A stretch of DNA of 64,000 nucleotides from the NCBI GenBank assembly GCA_019055375.1, contig JAHQIW010003833.1, positions 62,001-126,000 on the forward strand, written 5' to 3'. Source of the DNA: Parelaphostrongylus tenuis (lineage: Eukaryota; Nematoda; Chromadorea; Rhabditida; Metastrongylidae). The stretch's first letter is position 1. Every line of letters starts with the position of its first letter. Positions 34,880 to 46,036 of the stretch are shown here, one piece after another. The notes under the pieces are model-generated. The model had not been told where the DNA came from. It did no database searches and saw only the letters and a program-made list of their open reading frames with translations. The translations under genes and the position numbers were made by a program.

Positions 34880-36050
34880 GAATGAATTTGATTTCACTAA
34901 CTTCGGGCGATTCGCTTGATCAAAAAAGATTATGTATTTGATTGATGATGTTGCAGTTAAAGTAAAGTAGATTTTGAAACTATTCTTTTTATCTTTCTTT
35001 TCTCAAAGAAAGCAGGTTTCAAAATTCAATTGGGTTCAAAATTGAGGCCAAGTTTGAGATGTGCTTTGGTCTTTTAGACCGTTTTGCTCTTCGCATATTA
35101 CACTGTAAAGTGAATAGAGATAGGTTAACAGCACAATAAATTGACATTAACTCCAATCCGATGTAAATTATTGGTCAAACTTATACTCTGATTATCATTC
35201 AACAGTAAGAAATTAACAAAACTCCAAATAGAAGTAAAATATAAGAATTATTCTCATCTTTTATACAATTGCAGAATGTCGCAAACGGTCCTTCTGTCGA
35301 ACGTATCCATTGCCTTCATCAAAATCAAAGTAGAAAATCTATCGTAAATCATTTTCTAAGCAAGCGTGCTAGTTATGTGCACCAATGCAGCTCTACATCA
35401 GCACTAAAGTATTTGTCACTAAAGTTTGAGAAATTTGAAAAATTAGAGACCACATTACTTGACCGCTCATCGCTGAATCCATTCTGAATACATTCATGAT
35501 CGTTAGATCCACATTCTTTACACTCTTCATAGCATGAACAAGGGGTTCCTCATTCGTCTCAATTTCTTCAGGGGCATTCGTTTTCAGTCCACATTATTGA
35601 AACATACAAAAAACAATTTTAAACTACACTATGGTCATCGTAACCAGATGACTGGATCTAGAAGAGTGCAGGCACCTTTCTCCAGCACGCTCTAAAGTTG
35701 GAAATGTTCTGAGACCATGGAATAACACAGCAGAAGAGCAAACGAAGCACACGAACTGTGAAGTGAAAATTGCATAGATAACCGATTGTGTAGAAGTTCG
35801 TAAATTTTTGATTCTTCAACATGATTTCTGCAGTACCTTGCTCCGAACAAAAGATAAAACCATTAGTCAAAAGTCCTCCAGACTGTTCTTTCCAGTTTTG
35901 AACTTTGCGAACACTTTGTAGCCGTCCTTTCTGCGACCGTTTTATCGCCCCAAGTTCCATTAATCTTGCACGCCGCTTCGCTAACAGTTTCCCTTACGCG
36001 TTATTCACGCGTGAGTAGCAAGCGAATTTGTTTCTAAGACAGCTAAATCT
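34880..36050. repeat. R2 inverted duplication, left copy
   Basis: Matches 44,036-45,110 in reverse complement. Landmarks: TTTGGTCTTTTAGACCGTTT, GTGCTAGTTATGTGCACCAA, GATAACCGATTGTGTAGAAG and the mariner-like HTH segment at 35,870-35,995 (minus). The two copies differ by many substitutions, so the duplication is not recent. Confidence 0.7.
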
Positions 36051-36099
36051 TGAACCGGGTCTTGTAACAAAAAGCAGTGCTGTAATCGTCGACTAATAG

Positions 36100-36600
36100 A
36101 AGCAGCGGAGTTGGAGTCGTTCCCATGCTGGCATTCCCAACCGTCGACCTTGTGTTCGACGCAGAGCACATTTAACTATCGGCCACATGCGCTCTACATA
36201 ATATAGAGAAATCGACCGAAGAAATTACACTGCACGCGTAAGGTGAAAAGATCACTTCACACTGCAGAAATAATAATCACTGCATGTCCAGTGATGAAAC
36301 CACCCGACATGTTTTTTGAGACTTCGCTCAAAACAGTGTATAATCTGACAACGTACTTAAAGCCTTTCATTATCTCTGCGATGTAAAGTGATCTTTTCAC
36401 TTGGCGCGTGCATTTTAACATCTTCGTCGTCGATTCCTTTATATGTAGGAGTATATCCCCTTACAAGGGATTAGTTCAAACGAAGCATCGTGCTAGTGAA
36501 GAGGCCGAAAGGCCGAAACACATGTTCTAGCACTGTATAAGTGCCATAGAAGCGCTTATGAAAGGCTCGAAATATATTATCAGATTAATGAATAAAATTT
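36100..36600. repeat. SINE-A head (reverse) plus repeat family C copy
   Basis: 36,100-36,200 is a reverse SINE-A head (CGTCGACCTTGTGTTCGACG, GGCCACATGCGCTCT). 36,215-36,600 is a family C copy with GTAAAGTGATCTTTTCACTT, GTGCTAGTGAAGAGGCCGAA and ACACATGTTCTAGCACTGTA. The order is the mirror of 32,290-32,995, so the pair seems to have been duplicated together. Confidence 0.6.
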
Positions 36601-37567
36601 GGATTTATCAATTTCTTTAAGAATATCCGTCGTTGATTTGGCATTTGTTGACTTTACAATGATTTTCTGAAGAAATGAATAATTTTAATGCCTGTTACAC
36701 TATTCATTTGATGCGCCGATGATGGCAAAAATTGTCATCGCCAATGGAGATACCGCCGTTCCCGAAGAAGCCGAGAACCAAGTTCCAATAGATAGATCGC
36801 AGTATTTCAAGGTGCACACAAACTTATTATGTATTCAGTCACCACTGAGTAAGAAGGAAGAGGGCGCTCGTTATACAGGTGATACTTAGAACACAGACCT
36901 ATTTACTTACATGTGTGGATGAAATTTTAACAAGTACAAATTGAGTGATGGGGTACAAGTGTGTGATGCGCTGAACAAATGTTTAGTACATAATACTATG
37001 GACAAAACGGCAGATGTTGATCAATAAGCCCCATTCAAATGTCATTTGTAAACACATAGCTCCGATTGATCACCGAAATTTTTGACAACACTGCATTGTG
37101 GCACTCAAAAAATGAGAAGAATGAGAGAATTGACTCTACGGTTGTCGACAATTACAGTCTATATGACAACATGATAGAAGAGGTCAAATTGTCGGTTTGA
37201 GTTCTTATAAGCAGAGCGCAGCCATGATGAGAAATTCTCAGTAGGCGGGCATCAAATAGTTGTCTTCTCTTGATCACCAAGTTCTCACGATAGAGACAAA
37301 AGATTATGCTACAACGGATTTTTCGACAGAAAAGATATAGTTCATGAAGCGTATGGTGTTTAGATGGTATAAAATAAACAGCACTGAAGCTGTAGAAGTT
37401 TTAAGCGAGTAAAGGTACTGATTCGGAGAGTCAAATCCAATTTTTGTAGCCTTGCGCGAACATCCGGGAGGCCCTGGCTTGAGAAAAAAAGAGGGAAAAA
37501 GGAAATAAAAGAGAATTACGTAAATAGAGAAATGAATTTCAACTAATCCAATTTTTCCAATCAAAAC
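36601..37567. other. No gene seen
   Basis: No exon chain, no long ORF and no repeat recognised. Confidence 0.3.
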
Positions 37568-38053
37568 TAAGGAAACTGAGTGGTGAGCAAAAATACGACG
37601 TCAGCCGGGAGTCGGGCCCGCGTTTCATCGATGCCGGGGACGCGTGCTACCGCTCCACCACCGAGCCACATTTGCTCCACCACTCATTCTTCAACATCTC
37701 TATGTTAGCTGACAGTCACCAACCTTCCACAGGTTTGACCAGGTATGCGATTTCGCTTCACAAACGCAGTTAAGCTGGCAGCCAGTGTTAGATGTTATAC
37801 TCCGAAATTCTAGTATTTTTACAGCTTTGATATTATTGCTTCTACTAATGTTTATTGCTTTCGCATACCCGAGCAAACCTATTAAATGTTGGTGGCTGAT
37901 AGCTAACATAGAGATGTTGAAGAATGAGTGGTGGCGCAAATGTATCTCGGTGGTGTAGTGGTAGTAGCACGCGTCCCCGCTATGGATGAAGCGAGGGCTC
38001 CATTTCCGCCTCTGGCCGTGTTTTCGCTCACTACTGAGTTCTCATAAGTATAT
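37568..38053. mobile_element. Palindromic tRNA-pair element at the edge of R1 copy 3
   Basis: Left end GGAAACTGAGTGGTGAGC, right end GCTCACTACTGAGTTCTC. The left tRNA-like arm is at about 37,599-37,671 (minus; box A in reverse is CGCTCCACCACC). The right arm is at about 37,943-38,016 (TCGGTGGTGTAGTGGTAGTA). The core includes CAACATCTCTATGTTAGCTG and its inverse GCTAACATAGAGATGTTG, so the core is itself a hairpin. Box B is partly changed in both arms. Confidence 0.7.
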
Positions 38054-38670
38054 ATGTAGCATCATAACACTGTGAAAAAAAAGTAAAAATACTGGAATTT
38101 TGGAGATTGGACCAGATGCTATGGGTTGATTTGAATGACGTTATTTCAGAATGTGCCTCTGTTTCTCAAATCGGCACGCAGCTAACGATGTAAACAGAAA
38201 GAATTTTGGACTAAACTACTCTGCTCTTCAAAATTTACTCTTTTGCTAGGTTAACAACTAATGTTCAGTGTTGCTTCACTGCCCGTGCAAAAAAAGCTTA
38301 TGAGAATTTCATAGAGGAAGCCTGCAAAGTATCAGGTGCCGTCTTCTTTAGCGGAATGTGAGCTAATAAATGTCAGAAGTAATGTGTCATACAAGAGAAG
38401 TAGATTCCGAAGTGGGTAAATAATAAATGAGACCAACTCTGTGCACGTTGCTTCATTTGACACCATCATCGATATTCTCCGTGAACTACGATAGTGCTGC
38501 TTTTTGTTGTAAACAAAGTTATCACTCATTTACTGTATTCAAAGAAGATTGATGGCTGGTAAGTATTATTCTTACTACTCTGTATTTCTATTTGGCAGTG
38601 AGTTTTCGGTAGTCTACTTCATTGCTTATATCCCACTGAGGTGCTGTCTGTTTTCAGAGCAAAATCACTC

Positions 38671-41601
38671 ATGGATTCATGTGCTACCAAAGCAGGAGCC
38701 ATTGCTTTCAATGTGAACAATCCAGTATCGACAAGATCTATTCGGAAGTCAAAAAGCAAAATTGCAACGCCAAAAAAATTGATAGACAGAGTAAGTGACG
38801 CAATAGCTTTCCTTGAACCAAGCATAAATATCTTGCCAGGTGTAGCCTGCTCCAAGTATTACAAAAAAAGGCGATAAGGGCATTTTTCGACCCTCTATTG
38901 ATTAACGAGGCCAATCAATCAATACGCATATTATGAACATTACTGCATTATGTTTGGCACGAAGACTTGAATTGAAGCGATTCCGTCAATCTGAGAGTGG
39001 TGGCTAAACAACAGTATTACAAAACTTCTTTTCAGTGCAGCGATTAAGAACCACTTTATTACTTCGACGTCCCATCTTTAAAAAAGTCGTGCAAGTTAAA
39101 ATAAAATCCTCTCACACATGCTCATAATTGATGAATAGAAATTTCTTTTGGAGTCCCGGGAAGCACCTGCACCGACATCTTCATTTATCACAAGCTCTGC
39201 AAGCAGCTTTTCTAACAAAATCAGAGTATATCTAACAATATTGAGTGATCTGCAAGACTTTGTGTCAGCCGAGAATCGAACCCGCATTTCACCCTTTCCA
39301 GGGGGGGGGGGGTTCAATTCCGACGTCAGTGTTTTGAGCATATCAAACTAATCAAGATAAGTTTCCTCGATTTTCATATATCAAGATATTATGCCAAGGT
39401 TTATAGAAAGTCGAACTTTCCAATTACTGGTTTTATTTGTGACATCGTGTCACCGCTAGAGAGCGATTAAGTAAAAAACAATCCTTGCAGCTCACAAATC
39501 AGAGTATAATAATGTCTGAGAAGCTCAGCTATGCATTGCTTCACAGCGAAGTTTTCTGTAACTCAGACTTTTGTTGATCTAGCCCTGAATTTCGAATTTT
39601 TACACATAATCCTTATAGCAAGAGCTCAATCCATTTACGTAGATTTCATCTGAACTGCATCAATTGTCTACATTGGAATTTCAATAAAGCTCATGAATCG
39701 CAGTGCTTCAAGAAAAGACGAGCCAATTTTTTCCTCATTCAAGCAAATACGACATTTTACTGACTTTAGTGAGTGGGATAAAGCCACGAGATTCTTGTGG
39801 GAAATGCGTTTAAAACTCTGAAATACATAAAAGTAGTGGAAAACCTAACTTTACCTGGAGTGAGTCTGAACGATGAGGTCATAAACGACTGACTAGGAAA
39901 TTTTCTGTCACTTCTTGTAATCATTTAGCTGACATCACGAGTTTCATCAAAGAATTTGGGAGACGGAGTTATCGCTGCGCATAAAGAATACATCAAGGAG
40001 TCACCGACATTCTTCGCATTTTTTAAAGAAGAGAACATTAGTAAAAATGCGAAACCTAATGGTACGTTTTTCTAGTTAGCATTCAGTTGCACCGTAGTCT
40101 CCTATCAATAATCAGGAGTATAATCCAGACGTGTTCCTTTACGACTTCAATCGTGTAGTGTTGCACGATAATCCGGACTACTACCACGCCTCCTACGTTG
40201 ATGGATGCAGCAGACCTAGTTTGTTTGCTCTGTTTGAACTTTCCAATCTTTTCCTTCATCTGACTCTCATGAAGCTGTTGGGTTGTATCAAAATATTGTT
40301 TTTATAAAGTTATCGATCTTTCTGAACACATGAACTTCACACATTGAGATAAAATTACTTCGTGTTGTGACACTTGTAAGAAAAACGAGAAATTAATTTA
40401 ATTTTTGCCATCTCATCATGTAGGCGATGTTCAGAGCAATATATTTTGGCTCAAGTTCCATTCGACGGCGTCACGCAAACGGACTTCTATCGAATGCTCA
40501 ATCAGATTAGTCCGGACTCGATTGTAATAATGGACTCACAGGACAGTCAGGACATGAAGTAAGCTTTTTCTTTTCGTCTCAAAAAGAAAATCAAACATCA
40601 TAGAGCGTTTTCCGAGATATTTTGTAGACTTCTGTCTTGATGCTGATAATTTGCAGTTCTCTTCGAAAACCCAGTAAGTAAGAAAAACACTGAACTGTCA
40701 GTTGAACTCTCGATACATCCCACAGTTTAGCTGTCCGTCTCATTTTTCGATTATCCTTATAAATTAATCATTTTGAAGTTTTTTTCTAAAGGCTAATTAT
40801 CTGCCGATTAGGTTCGTCTTACCGGACAAATATGAAAACCAGGCAATTACTGTAACTGTCGGCGAAGGACAAAAATGTAAGAGATGTTTTAAACTATGCA
40901 CATAGTATTGAAGAATCGGAAACTGCACTAATAAAAATCTAGGATGTTTTTTTCTGAATGCTGTGCGAAGGAATTTTAGGTGAAGGCTATACTGTTCGAC
41001 ACTTCACAGTAAATAAGAATAAGATGAAACTATATTTCATTGATGGATGGAAAGAGGACAAAGATCCACCGAGAAATCTTGTTAAAGTTCACGAAAAGGT
41101 TTCTTATAGTCACTTTTTCTAAAGTGCGAGTGAACAGAAATCAAAGACGAGCGCATATGCACACCAGCAGATTCAGTGGGGATGGGTACCATTAATCCAC
41201 ATCCTCCGGCTCAATGACAAAATCATTGGAATCAGCATCAACTTAGTAGTCAATAATCAACATTAATGCACCCACCTGGTTTGTCAGTGGTATCGCTCTA
41301 GTGCTCCGCTAGCAAAATGAGAGAGAGGCATAGGTGGTTAAAAAATGGTTCTAAAAATTACAAACACCTTGTCTCGTACATTAGGGCCTAATAACTTCAC
41401 ATTTAGATTAGAAAAGCAATCGGACTTGACAATAAAAGTGTAATTATCCTGGTGTGCAAAGACGGGTGCACTCGTTGTGGCCTTTTTTGCTTAGTTGATA
41501 TTGAAGCGGAACGGTTTCGCTTGAAGGGACGAATGAAGTTTGGAGAAACTGTCAAACATATACGGTACTGTCGCATTTCCACCTTTTTGTTGGAGATTTA
41601 A
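38671..41601 (+). CDS. Nematode PTP-like protein, probable pseudophosphatase, 7 exons, 281 aa
   Basis: Exons: 38,671-38,790; 39,929-40,061; 40,129-40,218; 40,435-40,558; 40,812-40,876; 40,980-41,098; 41,407-41,601. All phases agree and there is no internal stop. Order: a basic Ser/Arg/Lys N-terminus (residues 17-40), then NLGDGVIAAHKEYIKESPTF, as in nematode PTP N-termini, then a PTP-domain series: DYYHASYVDG (for DYIHANYVDG), QYILAQVPF (FIxxQGPL), TQTDFYRMLNQ (TVxDFWRM), GWKED at 200-204 where GWPDH is expected, and VCKDGCTRCG around Cys234-Arg240 (HCxxGxxR). The CX5R is kept, but His is Val, the WPD Asp is replaced (Lys-Glu) and the protein ends before the Q-loop. I infer it is catalytically inactive. 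An acceptor CTGTTTTCAG lies 13 bases before the ATG, suggesting splice-leader addition. Many nematode PTPs of this type are germline expressed; that is family knowledge, not seen here. Confidence 0.82.
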
Positions 41602-42044
41602 CCCACATCGTTTAATTTCTTAGACAATACGGAAATCGTTTCATGACGTGAAGTATCCGACTTTTTTCAGCAACCAACGTAGTCACTGTTTCGACACACT
41701 GGACCTGTTTGAAACGGCGATCACCTTGACAGAGCATACAGCAAAGAAATTTTGTGATAAGAACGAGCTTAGTAAAGTAATAGGCTAATAGCACTTATGA
41801 TACTCGTGGTCAGTTTTTGCTGATAGGAAGTATTAAGCGTCCGATATGGTTCTATTAATTAATCCGTGTTACATTAAATATGTAGTAAAGCAATAAAGAC
41901 ATTGTAAGTTGTTGTTGAAAAGTCAGAGGTTCAAATTTTACACGACGTTGAACATTCGAGTGGCAGAGGTAGAGATTATACACAAAGCGAGGATTATAAG
42001 GTGTGGTAGGGTAGTTCTTCATGATTACACCTCATCGTCCTGTT

Positions 42045-42110
42045 TATATACATATGCATATATATATATGTATGCATATATATATGTACATATATATGTA
42101 TATACCTTGA
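42045..42110. repeat. (TA/TGCATA)n microsatellite
   Basis: A short array of TATATA, TGCATA and TGTACA units, the counterpart of 25,650-25,745 in R1 copy 2. Confidence 0.8.
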
Positions 42111-42407
42111 GCAATTGCTGCATACTACTTCTTACCCAGATCGTTTGATGAACTGGTATAATTGACGGTTCTCCTTGAGAGTACAATTTGAAGGCTAATA
42201 ACCCAGCCAGCTATTCTAAATAGCAATAATCAACATCTCTATTCCAAGCACAGTTAACAGTAAACGAAAACTAGGATTAGCTGAAGACTCACCAGTGTAC
42301 CGACGTAGAATCATCTGATACATAAGGGCACGAGGAGGTGATTATCTCTAGTGCACACACTGTCAATACCATTCTAAGATTCATCGAAGAGTTGGTGGTA
42401 GAAGAAC

Positions 42408-42765
42408 AGGAGCGTCAGTAATGCAAATGGTTACCACGCGACGCCGAAAACTGTGAACTGCGGGTTTGACTCCCAGCCGACGAGTGGAGTTTTTATGTTA
42501 CTAAAAATCATCGAGCGCATCTTTGGCAGGGTCAGCAGTCCGTCATCTCGTTAGTTACCAAGAAGTCTGCCTCTTTCTTTGAATCTCTCAAACCGAGTCA
42601 CCGCCGACATCAATTAAAATTTGGAGGGAGTCTACGATAACTCTTCCTTGTTACCTCTTCAGGGGCGTTTTGACAGTTCAGTCAATAAATTTGGAAGTGA
42701 ATGCTTTGACGGGCGCTTCATACAGTTCGATTTATGGTGAGTATGAAGCCACAGGACGCCTTTGG
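42408..42765 (+). repeat. SINE-B copy
   Basis: The tRNA-like head GGAGCGTCAGTAATGCAAAT with box B GGGTTTGACTCCC is followed by the same body as 24,828-25,110, ending ATGAAGCCACAGGACGC. It joins the right edge of R1 copy 3, and a SINE-A follows immediately. Confidence 0.7.
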
Positions 42766-43025
42766 CACAATGGTTAGGGATGTCGTGCGGGCACACGTGA
42801 CCGATGGTTCGACCCCGTGACCAGGACTAACGAAATCCATCCAGAGTCGGCAAACTGGGACTAGACTTGTCCAGAAAAATAGCAACACTGACTTGATACA
42901 CCTGTGGGCCAGTGGATGCTATTGTGAAGGTCAGATATGCATCCAATCACCTTGAACAATGCTACGAATGGAGGCGAATGCGTGGTGCATCTATCAAATT
43001 TGAACGACGCTGAGAGCTTTCTGGA
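42766..43025 (+). repeat. SINE-A copy
   Basis: Head TTGGCACAATGGTTAGGGAT with box B GGTTCGACCCC; body ACTAACGAAATCCATCCAGA and AGACTTGTCCAG; tail ends near GACGCTGAGAGCTTTC. Confidence 0.65.
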
Positions 43026-43179
43026 GTTTTCATAGGGCCATTTTTGGTATGAGGTTGGTAAGGAAGTTCTAAGGCACTTGTAAAAAATTGAAATTCTGTG
43101 CATGAACTCTAAACAAAAACAATATTAACTTTTTTTTTGAAATAAAAGCCAATGTTTTATGCGACTTTCTGCCGTCGCT

Positions 43180-43430
43180 TCATGACCTTTCCTTGGACTC
43201 CGAATTCGAACGATTCAAATCGCCGACCCTTTTGGATTGGAAAAAGGCCAAAGGTGGATGGAGCGCAATTTGGACTGTAGGCGGGATGCGGCAGAACTTC
43301 GGCTCTGTCCAATTCATCGAACTTGTCTTTAGTCTTTTGACAGTGTGCGGTCTGGCATCGTCTTGCTGCATTAAAGCGCGCTTTTAGTTAACCGAAGCCG
43401 GGCACTTCTCCTTGAGCTTGTCGTAGAGTA
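43180..43430 (-). pseudogene. Mariner transposase relic, catalytic end
   Basis: The minus strand encodes DDARPHTVKRLKT followed, after frame changes, by a PYSPDLAP-like and Phe-rich stretch (PPLAFFQSKR) corresponding to the third catalytic acid region (DNARPH) and C-terminus of mariner transposases. Several frameshifts are present. Confidence 0.6.
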
Positions 43431-44035
43431 GACCTAACTGCTGATATGTGCGGTTGCTAATTCGCGAGCACTTAAGGACGGTTCATCTTCCGAAGCAGCA
43501 ATCAAATCGTCGTTGTTCGACCTTGTTGCACATCCTGAACAAGGTTTGTCTTCGAGGTCAAAATCTCCGACAGTGAGAAGCGTTAGAAACAGCGTACAGC
43601 AGCAGATTAGCTTGTTGTTCCTCCCTCATCAACGTCGTTGATTTCATCGACTACAGCTCGCTGTGAAAGACCCTTTTGTACAATAATGATTCAATAATGC
43701 ACGAACTCTGATTGTATCGTTGGATAGGACGAAAACGTATCAAAGTGACAATGAAGACGAATAATATCTAGGCCTTCAGTGTGAAAATCTCACAAAAAAA
43801 GCTATTCCTATGATATGCATGGATGTCATCTCATGCTTATTGAAGTGCCCCAAAACTTTCTTTTCAGCCATAGTACTTTCTGCGTGAATGCACTGTTTGA
43901 TTGCCTTTGTCTGTTGACTCAAGGTTGGTATCAGATGTCGTCGTTGTTGGAATCGATGGGTGGTCTCAGATCTCGCAAAACAGCTTTGAAGGAGGCACTG
44001 TCGTTGGATATCTGCCATTGAATCATAGAAGTGAA

Positions 44036-45110
44036 GCGGCGTGCAAGATTAGTGGAACTTGGGTCTATGACACGGTCGCAGAAAGGACGGCTAGAAAGTG
44101 TTCGCAAAGTTCAAAACTGCTAAGAACTGTCTGGAGGATCTTTGACTGATAGATTTGTCTCTTGCTCGGAGCAAGGTATTGCAAAAATTATGTTGAAGAG
44201 TCAAAATTTACGAACTTCTACACAACCGGTTATTTATGCTCACTTTCACTTGACAGTTCGTGTGCTTCGTTTGCTCTTCTATGTGTTATCCCATGCTCTC
44301 GGAGCATCCAACTTTTGAGCGTGCTGGATAATGGTTTTGGCCTCCTCTAAATCCAGTCATCTGCTTACGATGACCACAGAGTAAGTTAAAAAAGTTTTTT
44401 GTATATTTCAATAACCTAGACTGGAAACGAATGCGACTAAAGAAACTGAGACGAATGAGGAATCCCTTGTGCATACTATAAAGAGTGTAAAGAATGTGAA
44501 TCTAACGATCACGAATGTATTCAGGATGGAATCAGCGATGAGCGGTCAAGTAATGTGGTCTCTAATTTTCTTGTAATTTCTGGAACATTGGTGACAAATA
44601 CTTTAGTGCTGATGTACAGCTGCATGGGTACACATAATTAGCACGCTTGTTTAGAAAATAATTTATGATAGATTTTCTGCTTTGATTTTGATGAAGGCAA
44701 TGGATACGTTCTGAGGGGCCATTTGTGACATCCTGCATTTGTCTAAAAGACGAAAATATTTCTTAAATTTCAATTCTATCTGGAGTTTTACTAATTTCTC
44801 ACTGCTGAATGATTATCAGAGTATGAGTCTGACCAAAAATTTACATGAATTAGAGTTGATGTCAGTTTCTTGTACTGTTAATTTATCTTTATTCACTTTA
44901 CAGTGTAATATATGAAGAACAAAACGGTCTAAAAGACCAAACCACATCTCAAACTTGGCTTCAATTTCAACCTTCATTGAATTTCAAAACCAGCATTTTT
45001 GAGAAAAGTCAAACTAAAAAGTTGTTTCAAAATCGACTTTCCCTCAACTGCAACATCATTATTCAATTGCATAATCTTTCTTGATCAAGCCAATCATCCT
45101 CGGGTACATG
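44036..45110. repeat. R2 inverted duplication, right copy, with mariner HTH relic
   Basis: Reverse complement of 34,880-36,050. The first part (44,036-44,150, plus strand) reads KISGTWVYDTVAERTARKC, like the helix-turn-helix of a mariner transposase (INEVWGEGTVxERTxRxW). The catalytic relic at 43,180-43,430 is on the other strand, so the element was rearranged. The rest of R2 has no coding signal that I recognise. Confidence 0.6.
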
Positions 45111-45519
45111 AAACTGGATATTTAGGGAACTATCCGATTAAGGCGTGGTCGGTCATCACTGGTAAGAGTTCTGATATTTGTTGTTACCCTACTTATTCTA
45201 CTATCCGCCGTACTTTTAAGTGATATTTATGATGGGAAAAAGTTCAGATATGTGTTATAGTTTGTTTTTTTTCAAAATCCTCTACCAAATGCTCTTTTAG
45301 ATAGTGCCTTATATTAGGACTCCACACTGAGTATAGAGAATTACACGGCGACTATCTCGGTGCTGCCCCACTGTGGTCCCTCCACTCGCCGAACCACCGG
45401 TGTGCACAACGACGGGATGCGTCCGGGCTGCGAACAATATTGTGAATCAGTTTTCCAGTCTTTTAAACTGTTTATCGAGCACTCTACCTGAGAACACATC
45501 ATGATTTGAAGACGAAGAA
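45111..45519. other. No gene seen; short G+C-rich patch
   Basis: 45,340-45,425 is noticeably richer in G+C than its surroundings (CGGTGCTGCCCCACTGTGGT, CGAACCACCGGTGTGCACAA). It has no ORF of note and no match elsewhere in the window. Confidence 0.3.
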
Positions 45520-46036
45520 AATAAGTATATCAAAATGTGCTATCTTCTTTACTCGATTTTTGTCAAAAATTTCAACAAGAACATTCAAACATAGTCTATC
45601 AGAATGTTTTTGGCCGCTTTTTCGAGGCTTTTTTACGTTTTGTCTCATGTCTACATTTCGGCTTACACGCGTTTCAGCAGCTTCGCCATTATCAGATCTT
45701 TTTCTTGTGCGAAAAAAATATCTAAGATTTCATAGAGAAAGTCTCAAAACATGTAAGGCACCGTCTTCTTTGACAGAATGAAAGCCAACAAATGTCGGAA
45801 GTAATCTGCCTTACAAGATTTCCGATGTGGATAATCAATAGATGTGACCGCTTCTGTGCTGGTTATTTTATCCAACGTCTTTGTCGATATTCTTCAAGAA
45901 TTACGGTAGTGGAAGATTGATGGCTGAGGAAGCATCATTCTTGCTCTGCTGTTTCAATTGGTGATGTCTTTTCGCTAGTCCACTTCATTACTCTTGCTCT
46001 ACTGGAGTACTGTCTGCTTTCAGAGCGAAGTTACTC

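Larger units (their letters stand above)
38054..42407 (+). repeat. R1 duplicated cassette, copy 3 (holds the intact PTP-like gene)
   Basis: Reverse complement of copy 2 (25,250-29,700), and colinear with copy 4 (45,520-50,240). It is bordered on the left by a palindromic tRNA-pair element and on the right by the SINE-B tRNA-like head. At 39,225-39,345 it carries the internal inverted tRNA-like pair, where a run of 12 G (39,301-39,312) replaces the centre. Confidence 0.75.
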
